Notes: generated by a model from the sequence alone, not told the origin. Positions 46,042-55,962 are shown, counted from the first letter of the stretch. The stretch: 64,000 nucleotides of DNA from Thalassospira lucentensis MCCC 1A00383 = DSM 14000 (GCF_000421265.1 NZ_ATWN01000006.1:62001-126000); one strand, 5' to 3'. Numbers and translations are program-made.

Positions 46042-46667
46042 TCGATTTCTCCTAACATTTTACGTTCTAAAAACGCCTGATCATCGCGGAAGTTCTGTGT
46101 GTCACCAGTGCCATTTTGGCCATCCGTCCCATCATAGGCCGCGACCACCCGAAATTCCGGGCCTTCGGCGGTGGAATGGCTTTCATACAGGCAGAAACGA
46201 TCAATGGTAAACGTCCGTGAGCTGACATCGCCATGATCGGCAACCGCCTGCTCAATGGTTGCGCGCGCGGCATTGCGGTTGCGGCCGAGCGTAATGTGCG
46301 GGGTGAAATTGCGCATGTCCATGTCGGGGCATTCTTCCAGTGCAAGAAGCGCATTCTCTACCCGTGCGGCCAATTGGCGCATCAGTGGTTGATCCTTGAC
46401 CCCGGCCCAGAAAATGCGGATTTTGCGGGTTGATGCAAAAACATTCAGGCCCTGCACACGAAGGTCAAACGGCTCAAAGGCAATTTTTGCCAAGGCCTGA
46501 TCAATTTCGACAGCCAAGCCGGGATCAACATTGCCGATGAACTTAAGGGTGATGTGCATATTTTCCGGGGTTTGCGCATCAAGCCCCTTAATCCCGCGCG
46601 CCAACGGGTAAAGATCGGCTGCGATATCAGCCGGTATTTCGACGCCAACAAACAAACGCATATTCAA
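46038..46667 (-). CDS. thpR: RNA 2',3'-cyclic phosphodiesterase
   Basis: Protein of 209 residues from the 2H phosphoesterase family. Both catalytic H-x-T motifs are visible: MHITLKFIG near residue 40 and HITLGRNRN near residue 125. ThpR opens 2',3'-cyclic phosphates on RNA ends and was first seen as tRNA ligase-like activity. The C-terminus after the second motif is ordinary. The gene overlaps the ProC-like gene by 4 bp (ATGA). Confidence 0.93.
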   Translation of the reverse strand: MNMRLFVGVEIPADIAADLYPLARGIKGLDAQTPENMHITLKFIGNVDPGLAVEIDQALAKIAFEPFDLRVQGLNVFASTRKIRIFWAGVKDQPLMRQLAARVENALLALEECPDMDMRNFTPHITLGRNRNAARATIEQAVADHGDVSSRTFTIDRFCLYESHSTAEGPEFRVVAAYDGTDGQNGTGDTQNFRDDQAFLERKMLGEIE

Positions 46668-46705
46668 AACTCAAAACGAAATGGGTGGATGCGATCAAGC
46701 AGCAT

Positions 46706-47572
46706 TCAGCCGGTTGATCGGCCCGGAAGCGGAATGATGTCATCCTCGCCGTCGATCTGCGGGAAGTTGCCCGCCGCCCAATCGGCTTTGGCCTGATCAA
46801 TGCGTTCCTTGGAGCTTGAGACAAAGTTCCACCACAGATGGCGATAGCCAACCGACAAGCCGCCCAGCAACATCACCCGGCAGTCGCTTTGCGCGACAAT
46901 ATCGGGGATTTCTTCGGGCGCGACATAGATGAAGCTTTGCGGCGCATAGGCCGTGCCATCAATGCGCAAGGTGCCCGAGACAACATAAAGGGCGGCTTCC
47001 TGATTTTCACCGGGGAGTAAAAGCTGCGCGCCTTCGTCCATGTGGACATCAAGATAAAACAGTTTGGATTTGACCGGCACCGGGGCGGTTTTGCCGAATG
47101 CCTCGCCCGCGATCAGGCGCATGTGCAGGCCGGCATCTTCGATGATCGGCAAATCGTCCTTTGCCACATGGAAGAATTCGGGATCAGATTCTTCGTCTTC
47201 TTCGGGAACGGCGACCCATAATTGCAGCCCGTCGAGTTTGTGTGCGCTGTTGCGCACGGCGTCGGTTTCACGTTCGGAATGGGTGATCCCGCGCCCGGCA
47301 TGCATCCAATTCAGGTCGCCCGGCTTGATTTCAAGCAGGCTGCCAAGGCTGTCATGGTGGCGGATGGTGCCTTCGAAAATATAGGTCACCGTGGCAAGAC
47401 CAATATGGGGATGCGGGGCAACGTCGATCCCCTGACCGGGTTGGAAATCAGCCGGTCCCATATGATCAAAAAACACAAACGGCCCGACCGACCGCACATC
47501 ACGGTGCGGCAGGACGCGGCGCACGGAAAAGGCACCAAGATCGGTTTCCTTACCAAAAATCTGCTTTACCAT
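46706..47572 (-). CDS. pirin family protein
   Basis: Cupin protein of 288 residues of the Pirin/YhhW family. The N-terminal cupin carries the metal-binding PHPHIGLATVTYIFEG, HAGRGITHSE and the ESDPEFFHV block, and a C-terminal pirin-specific domain follows. Bacterial pirins include quercetinase-like dioxygenases; the true substrate is not predictable. Single minus-strand gene between thpR and tas. Confidence 0.92.
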   Translation of the reverse strand: MVKQIFGKETDLGAFSVRRVLPHRDVRSVGPFVFFDHMGPADFQPGQGIDVAPHPHIGLATVTYIFEGTIRHHDSLGSLLEIKPGDLNWMHAGRGITHSERETDAVRNSAHKLDGLQLWVAVPEEDEESDPEFFHVAKDDLPIIEDAGLHMRLIAGEAFGKTAPVPVKSKLFYLDVHMDEGAQLLLPGENQEAALYVVSGTLRIDGTAYAPQSFIYVAPEEIPDIVAQSDCRVMLLGGLSVGYRHLWWNFVSSSKERIDQAKADWAAGNFPQIDGEDDIIPLPGRSTG

Positions 47573-47654
47573 GCGCCGTCTCCTTCACATTTTGGTGGGG
47601 TCAGGAGCCCGACAATCGGGCTGCCTTCCCGTTACCTACGCGTATATCTGTGCC

Positions 47655-48695
47655 TTACGGGCACGGATACGGCCAGGTTTGATGGATATTTTCAATCTCA
47701 GACAGAACGTCTTCGGACAGGGTGATTTTGGCCGATCCGATATTGAGTTTCAGCTGTTCCATACTGGTCGCGCCAATGATGTTTGACGTCAGGAACGGGC
47801 GCGAATTGATATAGGCCAGCGCCATCTGGGATGGATCAAGGCCATTGTCCTTGGCAAGTTTGACATAGGCCTCGGTCGATTTGATGCCGTTTTCGGTCAG
47901 ATACCGGCCAAAGTACTGCGGCCATTTGGTGACACGGGTGCCTTCGGGGCGTGCCCCACCCAAATATTTACCCGACAATGCCCCACCGCCGAGCGGTGAA
48001 TAAGCCAGAAGACCGGCATCTTCGCGGATCGAACATTCCGCCATGCCGACTTCGTATTGACGGGTCAGCAGGCTATAGGGGTTCTGGACCGATACCACGC
48101 GCGGCCAGCCCTTTTTCTCGGCCAGTTCAAGGAACTTCATCAAGCCCCATGGGTTTTCGTTCGACAGACCGATGTGACGGACTTTACCGGCCTTGACCAA
48201 AGCATCAAGGGCTTCGAGGCTTTCCTCGATCGGGGTGAAATCCTCGTCGGCATCATGGACGTAGCCCAGTTTGCCAAAAAAGTTGGAATTCCGGTCCGGC
48301 CAATGGAGCTGATACAGATCGACGTAATCGGTTTTAAGACGTTTGAGCGATCCGTCGATGGCTTCATTGATCTGATCACGGGTCAAACGCGGCCCACCGC
48401 GGACATAGCCAAAACGTTCGGCAGGGCCGACGATTTTGGTTGCGATCACAAGATCATCACGACGCCCGCGTTTTTCCAGCCAGTTGCCGATGATGGTTTC
48501 GGTTTTGGTGAAGGTTTCTTCCATTGCCGGAACCGGATACATTTCGGCGGTATCAATGAAATTGACTTCGTTCGAGGTCGCATAGTCGAGCTGTTCGAAT
48601 GCTTCATCTTGCGTATTCTGTTGGCCCCAGGTCATCGTACCCAGGCAAATAACACTGACATCAATATCAGTACGTCCCAATCGACGGTATTCCAT
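47655..48695 (-). CDS. tas: aldo/keto reductase, Tas type
   Basis: NADPH-dependent reductase of 346 residues, starting MEYRRLGRTDIDVSVICLG. The barrel residues Asp (NFIDTAEMYPV), Tyr and Lys are present, as is HWPDRNSNFFGKLGY, the signature of E. coli Tas and relatives. SNENPWGLMKFLELAEKKGWP is also typical. Tas can replace prephenate dehydrogenase activity in E. coli, but the natural substrate is not known. Single gene. Confidence 0.92.
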   Translation of the reverse strand: MEYRRLGRTDIDVSVICLGTMTWGQQNTQDEAFEQLDYATSNEVNFIDTAEMYPVPAMEETFTKTETIIGNWLEKRGRRDDLVIATKIVGPAERFGYVRGGPRLTRDQINEAIDGSLKRLKTDYVDLYQLHWPDRNSNFFGKLGYVHDADEDFTPIEESLEALDALVKAGKVRHIGLSNENPWGLMKFLELAEKKGWPRVVSVQNPYSLLTRQYEVGMAECSIREDAGLLAYSPLGGGALSGKYLGGARPEGTRVTKWPQYFGRYLTENGIKSTEAYVKLAKDNGLDPSQMALAYINSRPFLTSNIIGATSMEQLKLNIGSAKITLSEDVLSEIENIHQTWPYPCP

Positions 48696-48851
48696 GTATC
48701 AATCCCCTTTTACACCCCGGGTGGGGTGTGCATATTTTTCAATGGATTGAATATATCCTGTCAGGCCGGGGATGGAACCTTTCACAGCAAAAAATGTCGG
48801 GCCGCCTTGAATTTATATTGCTGTTGCAAAGCGTTCCAAACGGGTGCGTGT

Positions 48852-49970
48852 TTAAACAAACAGCGTTAAAACCCCGGTATAGCCATAAAACCGGTCATTA
48901 CAGACTTCGCCATTGCCGTAAAACCCGGTCAGCGGCAAATCACCCAATTCATCACGAATGATCATCATTTCGCGGCTTTCGGTGCCAAACAAATGCGGCC
49001 CACGGGCGACACAGCTGCAATACAGCGCACCACGTGGTTTTCCCGGCAGGCGTTTTTGCACATCGTTCAGCATACGGCGCAGGTCTTCTTCGGCCGCCGC
49101 CCCGTCACGCCGGACAAAGCGAACCGCATCACCCGCCTGCACATCACCGCTGATGGCGATCATGTGATTATGTGGATCAACACCCAGAAGATTACGCACG
49201 ACAAAATCGCCGGTGTCCGAGCCCGGAATCATCAGGGCAACGTGGTAACGACCCGATGCGATGGAATTCTCGCTGCCGTCGGAATTGAGTTCTTCTTTAA
49301 GCACCTCAAGGGCGGGGCGGTCATCAAGCGTGGAAACGATGCCTTCGCGCCCTTCGGTCACGCGATGCACCGGGCCGACAGGGGTGCAGGCCTGCGTGAT
49401 GCCGACCTGAACGGCGGTTTTGGCATCAAACAAAACACCTGATAATCCGCCGTCCACCACACGATCAGCAATCTGTGGCGCGCCGCGTTCGCCCGATGCG
49501 ATACCGCCGACCAGATAGGTCGAGCCAACCCGCGCCAGTTCGCCAAGGGTGGACAATGACTGGGGTGCGCCCGGATCACCATGGACCAACCCAAAGATCG
49601 GTTGCAGGCGGTCGATGGCCTGTTGCAAATCCGGTGCATCCACATCCGCATCGGTTTTCAGCGGTTCGAAAACATGAAAATCCTCACTGGCAAACGGCGC
49701 AATCAGCACCGATGCCGCCGGAACCCCGAAATAGGCCCGACCAGATCCACAGACGCCAATGCCGGCCGTCCCCGTCCAGTGTTCGATCGACAAACGTGAT
49801 CGCAGGAAGGTCAGGATGCTGCCCAGATCGTCAGAAAGCGCCTCGGTGACATACAAAAACGCCAAGGCCTGTTTTGGCAAGGGAGTTGTCTGAAGTTGAT
49901 CGGCCAGTTCGGAGGCCACTGCTGCCCAGTTTTCACCACTGGCATGTGCCGCGCAAAATTCCCCCGTCAT
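48852..49970 (-). CDS. FIST-domain sensory protein
   Basis: Protein of 372 residues with FIST_N and FIST_C domains. FIST_N begins at about residue 25 with the SVLIAPFASEDFHVF-like strand pattern, and FIST_C includes RRMLNDVQKRLPGKPRGALYCSCVARGPHLFG near the end, with the conserved Cys-rich GALYCSC. FIST proteins bind small ligands such as amino acids and usually partner with a signalling protein, but no two-component gene is adjacent here. GGGAGA lies before the ATG. Stand-alone gene. Confidence 0.9.
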   Translation of the reverse strand: MTGEFCAAHASGENWAAVASELADQLQTTPLPKQALAFLYVTEALSDDLGSILTFLRSRLSIEHWTGTAGIGVCGSGRAYFGVPAASVLIAPFASEDFHVFEPLKTDADVDAPDLQQAIDRLQPIFGLVHGDPGAPQSLSTLGELARVGSTYLVGGIASGERGAPQIADRVVDGGLSGVLFDAKTAVQVGITQACTPVGPVHRVTEGREGIVSTLDDRPALEVLKEELNSDGSENSIASGRYHVALMIPGSDTGDFVVRNLLGVDPHNHMIAISGDVQAGDAVRFVRRDGAAAEEDLRRMLNDVQKRLPGKPRGALYCSCVARGPHLFGTESREMMIIRDELGDLPLTGFYGNGEVCNDRFYGYTGVLTLFV

Positions 49971-50089
49971 GCATTCTCCCGATGTTCCATGTTGGACCCT
50001 TCTGGGGCCTTATTCATATCTAAGCATTGCGGTCTGGTGTTCTCAAGATACGCCGTTAAAAAACCCGCGTGAGCCTAGGTTACCTGAGC

Positions 50090-50791
50090 CTAGGTTATAT
50101 GGCGTCGCAGCAGATCCATTGCCGCATTAAGTTGCGTCATGCGTTGGTGCGATCCGTAATTGCTGTCGGGATGATGGATGGCGGCAAGCACGCGATATTT
50201 GGTTCGAATTTCGCGTAAATCCGGCCTAGCACTTGGCGCAAACCCCATGACATGTAGGGCCTCGTTGAAGGTGGTCACACCGCGATCAAGCGGATCAAAA
50301 GCCAGATTATCAACAATCTGACGCAGACGTTCGAGTTCTTCGCGCGATTGCAAAAGTTCGACCGGGGGTTCGGCCTGACGCTTTTTCAGTGCGCGGGCTT
50401 CGGCGAGTGCGGCACTTTCGGCAGCCAGGATATCGGATTTCTCAACCCGCATTTTGACATCGCCCGTGTCAAAATCCAGCGCCATTTTCAAAGCCTTACG
50501 CACCATGATGATGGAAAACCCCGGTGGCAGGCGCAATTGCAGGCGCGGCTTTCTACGCCAAGGACGCCCTTCGGCCGGGCCGGATTTCAAAACAATGGTT
50601 TCTCGGTCCGACTTGGGTGGATCACCCGGATCATCATACTCATCAATCGCCTTTTCCGGCACGATCAGCATTACAGAGCGCGCAAGGTCGGCGGCATTCA
50701 CCCCGCGCCGTTCGGCCAAGGCCTGCACCGCATCACGGAAAACCGACGAACAAGGAATGGTGTAGGATTGTTTGACGCCCGGTGTGGTCAC
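50090..50791 (-). CDS. C-terminal J-domain protein
   Basis: Protein of 233 residues from a GTG at 50791 with GGGGAA 5 nt upstream, which fits better than a TTG at 50806. The J domain is at the very C-terminus: DLREIRTKYRVLAAIHHPDSNYGSHQRMTQLNAAMDLL, with the HPD motif intact, so it should stimulate a DnaK-type chaperone. The N-terminal 160 residues (with a helical KKRQAEPPVELLQSREELERLRQ) are of unknown function and probably select the client. Next to the DnaA-box region. Confidence 0.88.
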   Translation of the reverse strand: MTTPGVKQSYTIPCSSVFRDAVQALAERRGVNAADLARSVMLIVPEKAIDEYDDPGDPPKSDRETIVLKSGPAEGRPWRRKPRLQLRLPPGFSIIMVRKALKMALDFDTGDVKMRVEKSDILAAESAALAEARALKKRQAEPPVELLQSREELERLRQIVDNLAFDPLDRGVTTFNEALHVMGFAPSARPDLREIRTKYRVLAAIHHPDSNYGSHQRMTQLNAAMDLLRRHIT

Positions 50792-50819
50792 GAATATTCC
50801 CCACAAGCATTTGATTTAT

Positions 50820-51520
50820 AATACTATATCAGTGTTTTTACGGCGCACGCCGGACATTGAATGGTTAAAGTCTATCGGCGGATTCCGGGCTGGGCAACTG
50901 CATTTGCAGTCAAAATTTGAATCGCTTCCGATTCATCCACAGGCCCTATTCGGTCGTCAAACCGCGACTCGGAACTGTTTGATAGAACTTAAACACCTGA
51001 TATACCAAGGATATTAACGATTCCCGGCACGTTTGGTTTATTTGTCTGATGAAAAGATAGTCAACAAACTTATCCACAAGACTTTGCAGTGGATAACTCT
51101 CCAGACACATCTAAGACATTGAATCATAAGGACTATCATTATGAATCATTGCGTTTGATTTTCGCTCCTGCGCAGGGGCCAAATCGACTTTTTGAAGTAA
51201 AAATGGCGTCGTTGTTTCCATCTTGCCAACCTGAAAACTACATATGCAGTTACGCCATCGACATTCGGAACATAACCGAAAGTAAATGGAGTGTTAATTT
51301 TACACTCGCCCCACTGTTCAGAGCGATTTTAGGCGGGTTTTTGATGCTTTTGCGGGTAAAATAAGCAGCATTGAATACGATATAACTAGTTGATATATAA
51401 CAGATTAGTGATGATTTTTAGTGTTCTTACGGGATACACTGCCAAGGCAGCCAAAATCATTTCGATAAGCGTACGAATTCCATCTACGTATGCAGTTTTA
51501 ATTGCTGACTCAGACAGATT
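50820..51520. other. gene-free AT-rich region with DnaA boxes and clustered GANTC sites
   Basis: No supported gene from 50807 to 51717. A perfect DnaA box, TTATCCACA (51070-51078), is followed 9 nt later by an inverted near-perfect box (TTATCCACT on the minus strand, 51088-51096). A third near-match, TCATCCACA, lies at 50933-50941. GANTC, the CcrM methylation motif, occurs eight times between 50881 and 51511, seven of them within 267 bp. A 91-codon frame at 51089-51364 starts at GTG inside a box and is not convincing. The features suggest a replication-control locus (origin or DnaA-binding site). Confidence 0.45.
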
Positions 51521-51624
51521 TTAGCCGCTTTTTTTGCGCTTTTTTGTCAAAGAACCAAAACTGAAAGTTTCGCAACCGACTGTAATACATACGATTTTTG
51601 GTCTTTCCGGCTCAACTGAAAACA

Positions 51625-51650
51625 GGCCACATCAGATTGATGCGGCCCGT
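51625..51650 (-). terminator. likely terminator after tesA
   Basis: On the minus strand the transcript forms GGCCGCATCA (complement of 51638-51647) and TGATGTGGCC (complement of 51625-51634), a 10-bp stem with one G-U pair and an AUC loop, followed by TGTTTT. It lies 70 bp past the tesA stop. Confidence 0.6.
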
Positions 51651-51717
51651 TTGGCAAAATCATAAAACGTCTCGTCGTAGAGATGCCGTGGGCAAAACCG
51701 GGAGATGCCCGCCCCGG

Positions 51718-52431
51718 TTAAGACCCGGAGGTGATGATAGAAACAACATCTGGCAGGATACGCCCGACGATTTCATCAACACCCTGTGCATTGGGATGCA
51801 TGCCATCATCCTGATTAAGGGCCGGGTCAGCCGCGACGCCATCAAGGAAAAATGGATATAAATCAACCTGATACTCGCTTGCGAGATCGGGATAGATGCT
51901 GTTGAATTCATCGCCATATTGCATGCCCATATTGGGCGGAGCCATCATGCCAGCCAGCAAAACATCAATGTCCATTGCGCGCAATTTTTCGATGATCTGA
52001 GCCAGATTATCGCGGGTCTGGGCCGGTTCCATGCCGCGCAAGGCATCATTGGCACCAAGTTCAAGCAACACCGCATCGGGTTTATCAACCAATGCCCAGT
52101 CAAGCCGCGCCAGCCCTGCTGCTGTGGTATCGCCAGAAACGGAACTGTTGACGACATTGATTGAATGCCCGGCATCCTTCAAGGCGGCTTCAAGCTTTGG
52201 CGCAAAGCCGTTTTCTTGCGAAAGTCCATAGCCCGCCATCAAACTATCGCCAAATAAAACAAGGGTTTGCGGCTTGTTTTCACTAGCATTGGCATTGGCA
52301 GGTGCAGACAGGAAAATGGCCGCAACCCCAAACAGGATTACACTGCTGCGCGAGACAAACCGCGCGGCACGCCATAGCGGATTTGCAGTGAACTTGATTA
52401 CACTGCACCCTTGCCCGAAGCCAAAATTCAT
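51718..52431 (-). CDS. tesA: periplasmic GDSL esterase (TesA type)
   Basis: Acyl-CoA thioesterase/lysophospholipase of the SGNH family, 237 residues from the ATG at 52431 (GGGA upstream). The signal sequence lies in residues about 25-48 (SSVILFGVAAIFLSAPANA), preceded by basic residues. Catalytic motifs: LFGDSLMAGYGL (Ser), ELGANDALRG (Asn) and DGMHPNAQG (Asp-His). It is divergent from the YbbA-YbbP ABC genes with 169 bp between the starts, the same grouping as tesA-ybbA-ybbP in E. coli, so a shared role in exporting or clearing lipid-like compounds is plausible. Confidence 0.94.
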   Translation of the reverse strand: MNFGFGQGCSVIKFTANPLWRAARFVSRSSVILFGVAAIFLSAPANANASENKPQTLVLFGDSLMAGYGLSQENGFAPKLEAALKDAGHSINVVNSSVSGDTTAAGLARLDWALVDKPDAVLLELGANDALRGMEPAQTRDNLAQIIEKLRAMDIDVLLAGMMAPPNMGMQYGDEFNSIYPDLASEYQVDLYPFFLDGVAADPALNQDDGMHPNAQGVDEIVGRILPDVVSIITSGS

Positions 52432-52600
52432 TACACATCCCATCTCATATGCCTGTTACTTTGTGAAACGGTTACCATACGGTTACCTGCGAACGGCGCA
52501 TTTCAAACCTGTTATGGTTGAACCGAAACCCTGCGTTTCCGTATGAGTATTTAGCCCGCATTCTTATTCTTGCAATGGATTAAGCCCGATAGGACCCCAG

Positions 52601-53347
52601 ATGAGTGTTACTGAAACTGCCTCGATCCCGGATGACAACACCGTCGCATCACGACAGGAACGTAGCAAAACCGTTGATGTGCAGAACCTCAAACTGCGTC
52701 TGGCCGGCCCGGCAGGCATTGTTGAAATCCTGAAAGGGATCGATATTTCTATCGAGGCGGGCGAACGCGTCAGTCTGGTCGGGCCATCCGGATCGGGCAA
52801 AACGTCGCTTTTGATGGTGATTGCTGGGCTGGAGCAAGCCCAGGAAGGTGTAGTCACAGTGTGTGGCAATGATTTGCGCACGCTTGATGAAGACGGGCTG
52901 GCACTGTATCGCCGCCATCATGTTGGCATCGTGTTTCAGGACTTCCACCTGATCCCGACGATGAGCGCACTTGAAAACGTTGCACTTCCGATGGAGTTTG
53001 CCGGGCGCAAGGACGCGTTTGAAAAGGCAGAACAGGAACTTAAAGCCGTCGGGCTCGGTCATCGGATTGGCCATTATCCCGGCCAGCTTTCGGGCGGCGA
53101 GCAACAACGTGTTGCGCTGGCGCGCGCCCTTGCCACCGATCCTGAGCTGTTGCTGGCTGATGAGCCGACCGGGAACCTTGATGGGGCGACCGGCGAAACG
53201 ATTATTGAATTGCTGTTTGATCTGGCCAAGCGCAAAGGATCGACGCTGCTTTTGATTACCCATGATCCCAATCTTGCCGACCGGTGCGACCGCACCATCA
53301 TGCTGCGCGATGGTGAAATCGTTTCGCAGCAGGAAGAGCACTCATGA
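52601..53347 (+). CDS. ybbA: ABC transporter ATPase, YbbA type
   Basis: ATPase of 248 residues. Walker A is GPSGSGKTSLLM, the Q-loop VFQDFHLIPTM, signature LSGGEQQRVALARAL, and Walker B LLLADEPTGNLDG. This sequence style matches the LolD/MacB/YbbA group, which works with FtsX-type permeases. AGGACC lies 6 nt before the ATG. The last 4 bp overlap the permease start (ATGA), so the pair is co-translated. Confidence 0.94.
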   Translation: MSVTETASIPDDNTVASRQERSKTVDVQNLKLRLAGPAGIVEILKGIDISIEAGERVSLVGPSGSGKTSLLMVIAGLEQAQEGVVTVCGNDLRTLDEDGLALYRRHHVGIVFQDFHLIPTMSALENVALPMEFAGRKDAFEKAEQELKAVGLGHRIGHYPGQLSGGEQQRVALARALATDPELLLADEPTGNLDGATGETIIELLFDLAKRKGSTLLLITHDPNLADRCDRTIMLRDGEIVSQQEEHS

Positions 53348-55911
53348 GCCGCACGACAAACGCATCGGATGGTCGCAATGGCGCAGACCGCCTGTGGTCG
53401 ATTGCGTGGCAAGTCTGTCGCCGGGAATTACGCGGCGGCTTGTCCGGCTTTTGGATTTTCCTTGCCTGTCTTGCACTGGGCGTCGGCGCAATTGCGGCCG
53501 TGGGAAACGTTTCGGAATCCGTTCTATCGGCACTTGAGCGTGACGGGCGGAAGCTTTTGGGTGGCGATGTTGAGTTGCGCCTGACCCATACGGATGCCAC
53601 CCCCCAACAGCTTGAATGGCTTAGCGATAATACCGAACGGGTTGGGCAACTTGCGACCATGCGGACCACCGCCTATGGCCCCGATCAACGCCGTTTGGTT
53701 GAGCTTAAAGCCGTTGATGATGCCTATCCGCTGTTTGGCGAGATGGAACTGGCCGATGACATTCCCTTTGCCGGAAGTCTTGATCAAAAAGACGGTGTTT
53801 GGGGGGCTGTGACCGAGGCCGGATTGCTGGAACGCCTTAAGATCAAGGTTGGCGATACGGTGAAACTCGGTGACATCGACGTGCAAATTCGCGGCGTCAT
53901 CACCACCGAACCCGACAAGGCCGTTGGCTTTTTCAACTTTGGTCCGCGTTTAATGGTGTCCAAGGATGCATTGATGCAAACTGGGCTGGTGCAGCCCGGA
54001 AGCCTGATCCGCTATTATTACGCTTTGGATTTGAATGACAGTGAAACACCGACCGCGTTTCGTGAACGGCTTGATGAACAGTTTGAAGATGCCGGGTGGC
54101 GCGTGCGCGATACCGCCAACGCCAATCCGGGACTGCGCCGGTTTATCGAACGGTTGACCCTGTTTCTGACCCTTGTTGGATTGTCCGCCCTTCTGGTTGG
54201 AGGGATTGGGGTGGCCAATGCGGTGCGCAGCCATATCGAAAGCAAAACATCCGTGATCGCCACCTTGAAATCGGTGGGCGCATCGCATGGGCTGGTGTTG
54301 CGGATTTACTTCCTGCAAATCCTTGTACTGGCCGTTATCGGCATTACGATTGGTCTTTTGATCGGGGCAGTGACCCCGGCCGTTGTCGCCCCGCTTCTGG
54401 CCGGACGGCTGCCGATTGATGTCACATTGGGCCCGGCCTTGCCGTCGCTGCTTATTGCGACCAGCTTTGGCATTCTGACCACATTGGTCTTTGCCCTGCC
54501 GTCGTTGTTGCGGGCGCGTGAAATTCCCGCCGCACGTTTGTTCCGGGCCAGTGCCGGATTGCTGGGTGGCAGCCCGGTACGCAAACGCGACTTGCCCTAT
54601 ATCGGCGCGCCACTTGTGCTGTTGCTGATTTTGACCGTAATGACCGCCACTGATAAGACCATCGCCCTTGGCTTTATCGGCGGGTCGGCAGCAGCGATTG
54701 TGATTTTCACCTATGCCGGGCGGGCAATTGTATCCTTATCGAAACGGTTCACCACCGGACGCAACGCCTTTTCACGGCTTGCCCTCACCAACCTGCATCG
54801 ACCAGGCGCCAGCACGGTTCCGGTCGCCCTGTCGCTTGGGCTTGGTCTGACACTTTTGGTGACTATTTCGGGGATCGAGGGCAACCTTGATAACGAGATT
54901 AATGAGAACCTGCCGGAGTCTGCCCCGGCGTTCTTCTTCCTTGATATTCAACCTGACCAGATTGAGGCGTTCCGCACCCAGCTTCTGGCAAAGGATAATG
55001 TTTCGGATGTCGAACAAACACCGATGTTGCGCGGGCGTGTCACCGCAGTTGATGGCGTTAAATCCGAAGATGTCGGACCGGGCGATGATCGTTGGTTCCT
55101 GCGCGGGGATCGTGGGTTGACCTTTGCTGCCGTACCGCCGCCCGAAACCAAACTGGTACGCGGCGATTGGTGGCCGTCAGATTATAATGATGCCTCCAAA
55201 CCGCTGGTATCGATCAGTGCGGACATCGGCAATGCCTTTGACCTTCAGCCGGGCGACACATTGACGGTGAATATCCTCGGGCGCGACATCACCGCCGAGA
55301 TCGCCAATTGGCGCGAAATCGAGTGGCAGAGCCTGCGGATGAATTTTGCCATGGTGTTTTCGCCGGGCCTGATCGACAAGGCCCCCTATAGCCTGATTGC
55401 CACCGCCCATATGCCACGCGACATGGAAGAACCGGTGGATCGCATGATTGGGATCGACTTCCCCAATGTGTCGGCCATCCGGGTGCGCGAAGCCCTTGAA
55501 GCCGCCAATGCCATTCTGGCCGGAATTGGTACCGCGCTTAATGCGACGAGCATGATCGCGATTGTTGCCGGTGTGCTGGTGCTGGCCGGGGCGGTTGCCG
55601 CAGGGCGGCGCAAACGCATCTATGATGCCGTGGTGCTTAAGACACTGGGCGCAACACGGGCCAACATCCTTTATGCCTATGCGCTGGAATACGGCATTCT
55701 TGGGCTGGCGACCGGGGTTTTGGCCGCGCTGGTGGGCTCCATTGCCGCATGGTCGGTGCTTGTGCTGGTGATGGGGGCGTCCTGGACGCTTCTACCCGCG
55801 ACAATACTGGGTCCGATTGCCATCGGGCTGTTTGCCACCCTGTCAGCTGGTTTTGTCGGCACGTGGCAAGCGTTGCGCAGTCCAGCGGCACCGTTACTGC
55901 GTAACGAGTAA
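53344..55911 (+). CDS. ybbP: FtsX-family ABC permease, YbbP type
   Basis: Membrane protein of 855 residues with the YbbP layout: N-terminal TM (FWIFLACLALGVGAIAAV), a large periplasmic domain, a first FtsX block of three to four TMs around residues 265-400 (LIGAVTPAVVAPLLAGRLP), a middle pair, a second periplasmic domain, and a C-terminal FtsX block (AIVAGVLVLAGAVAAGRR, KTLGATRANILYAYALEYG). With YbbA it probably moves lipid or hydrophobic material, possibly assisted by TesA. Overlaps ybbA by 4 bp. Confidence 0.93.
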   Translation: MSRTTNASDGRNGADRLWSIAWQVCRRELRGGLSGFWIFLACLALGVGAIAAVGNVSESVLSALERDGRKLLGGDVELRLTHTDATPQQLEWLSDNTERVGQLATMRTTAYGPDQRRLVELKAVDDAYPLFGEMELADDIPFAGSLDQKDGVWGAVTEAGLLERLKIKVGDTVKLGDIDVQIRGVITTEPDKAVGFFNFGPRLMVSKDALMQTGLVQPGSLIRYYYALDLNDSETPTAFRERLDEQFEDAGWRVRDTANANPGLRRFIERLTLFLTLVGLSALLVGGIGVANAVRSHIESKTSVIATLKSVGASHGLVLRIYFLQILVLAVIGITIGLLIGAVTPAVVAPLLAGRLPIDVTLGPALPSLLIATSFGILTTLVFALPSLLRAREIPAARLFRASAGLLGGSPVRKRDLPYIGAPLVLLLILTVMTATDKTIALGFIGGSAAAIVIFTYAGRAIVSLSKRFTTGRNAFSRLALTNLHRPGASTVPVALSLGLGLTLLVTISGIEGNLDNEINENLPESAPAFFFLDIQPDQIEAFRTQLLAKDNVSDVEQTPMLRGRVTAVDGVKSEDVGPGDDRWFLRGDRGLTFAAVPPPETKLVRGDWWPSDYNDASKPLVSISADIGNAFDLQPGDTLTVNILGRDITAEIANWREIEWQSLRMNFAMVFSPGLIDKAPYSLIATAHMPRDMEEPVDRMIGIDFPNVSAIRVREALEAANAILAGIGTALNATSMIAIVAGVLVLAGAVAAGRRKRIYDAVVLKTLGATRANILYAYALEYGILGLATGVLAALVGSIAAWSVLVLVMGASWTLLPATILGPIAIGLFATLSAGFVGTWQALRSPAAPLLRNE

Positions 55912-55926
55912 CACAGCACGCACATG

Positions 55927-55962
55927 AAAAGGGCCGGTCACATCAATGACCGGCCCCTTTTG
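55927..55962 (+). terminator. intrinsic terminator after ybbP
   Basis: Stem GGGCCGGTCA (55931-55940) and TGACCGGCCC (55947-55956), loop CATCAA, flanked by AAAA and CTTTTGG. It starts 19 bp past the stop. The convergent acyl-CoA synthetase ends 18 bp beyond it and may use the same hairpin. Confidence 0.85.

Noticed and set aside
51089-51364. A 91-codon frame within the DnaA-box region
   Set aside because: It starts at a GTG inside a DnaA-like box without a ribosome site, and the translation resembles no family.
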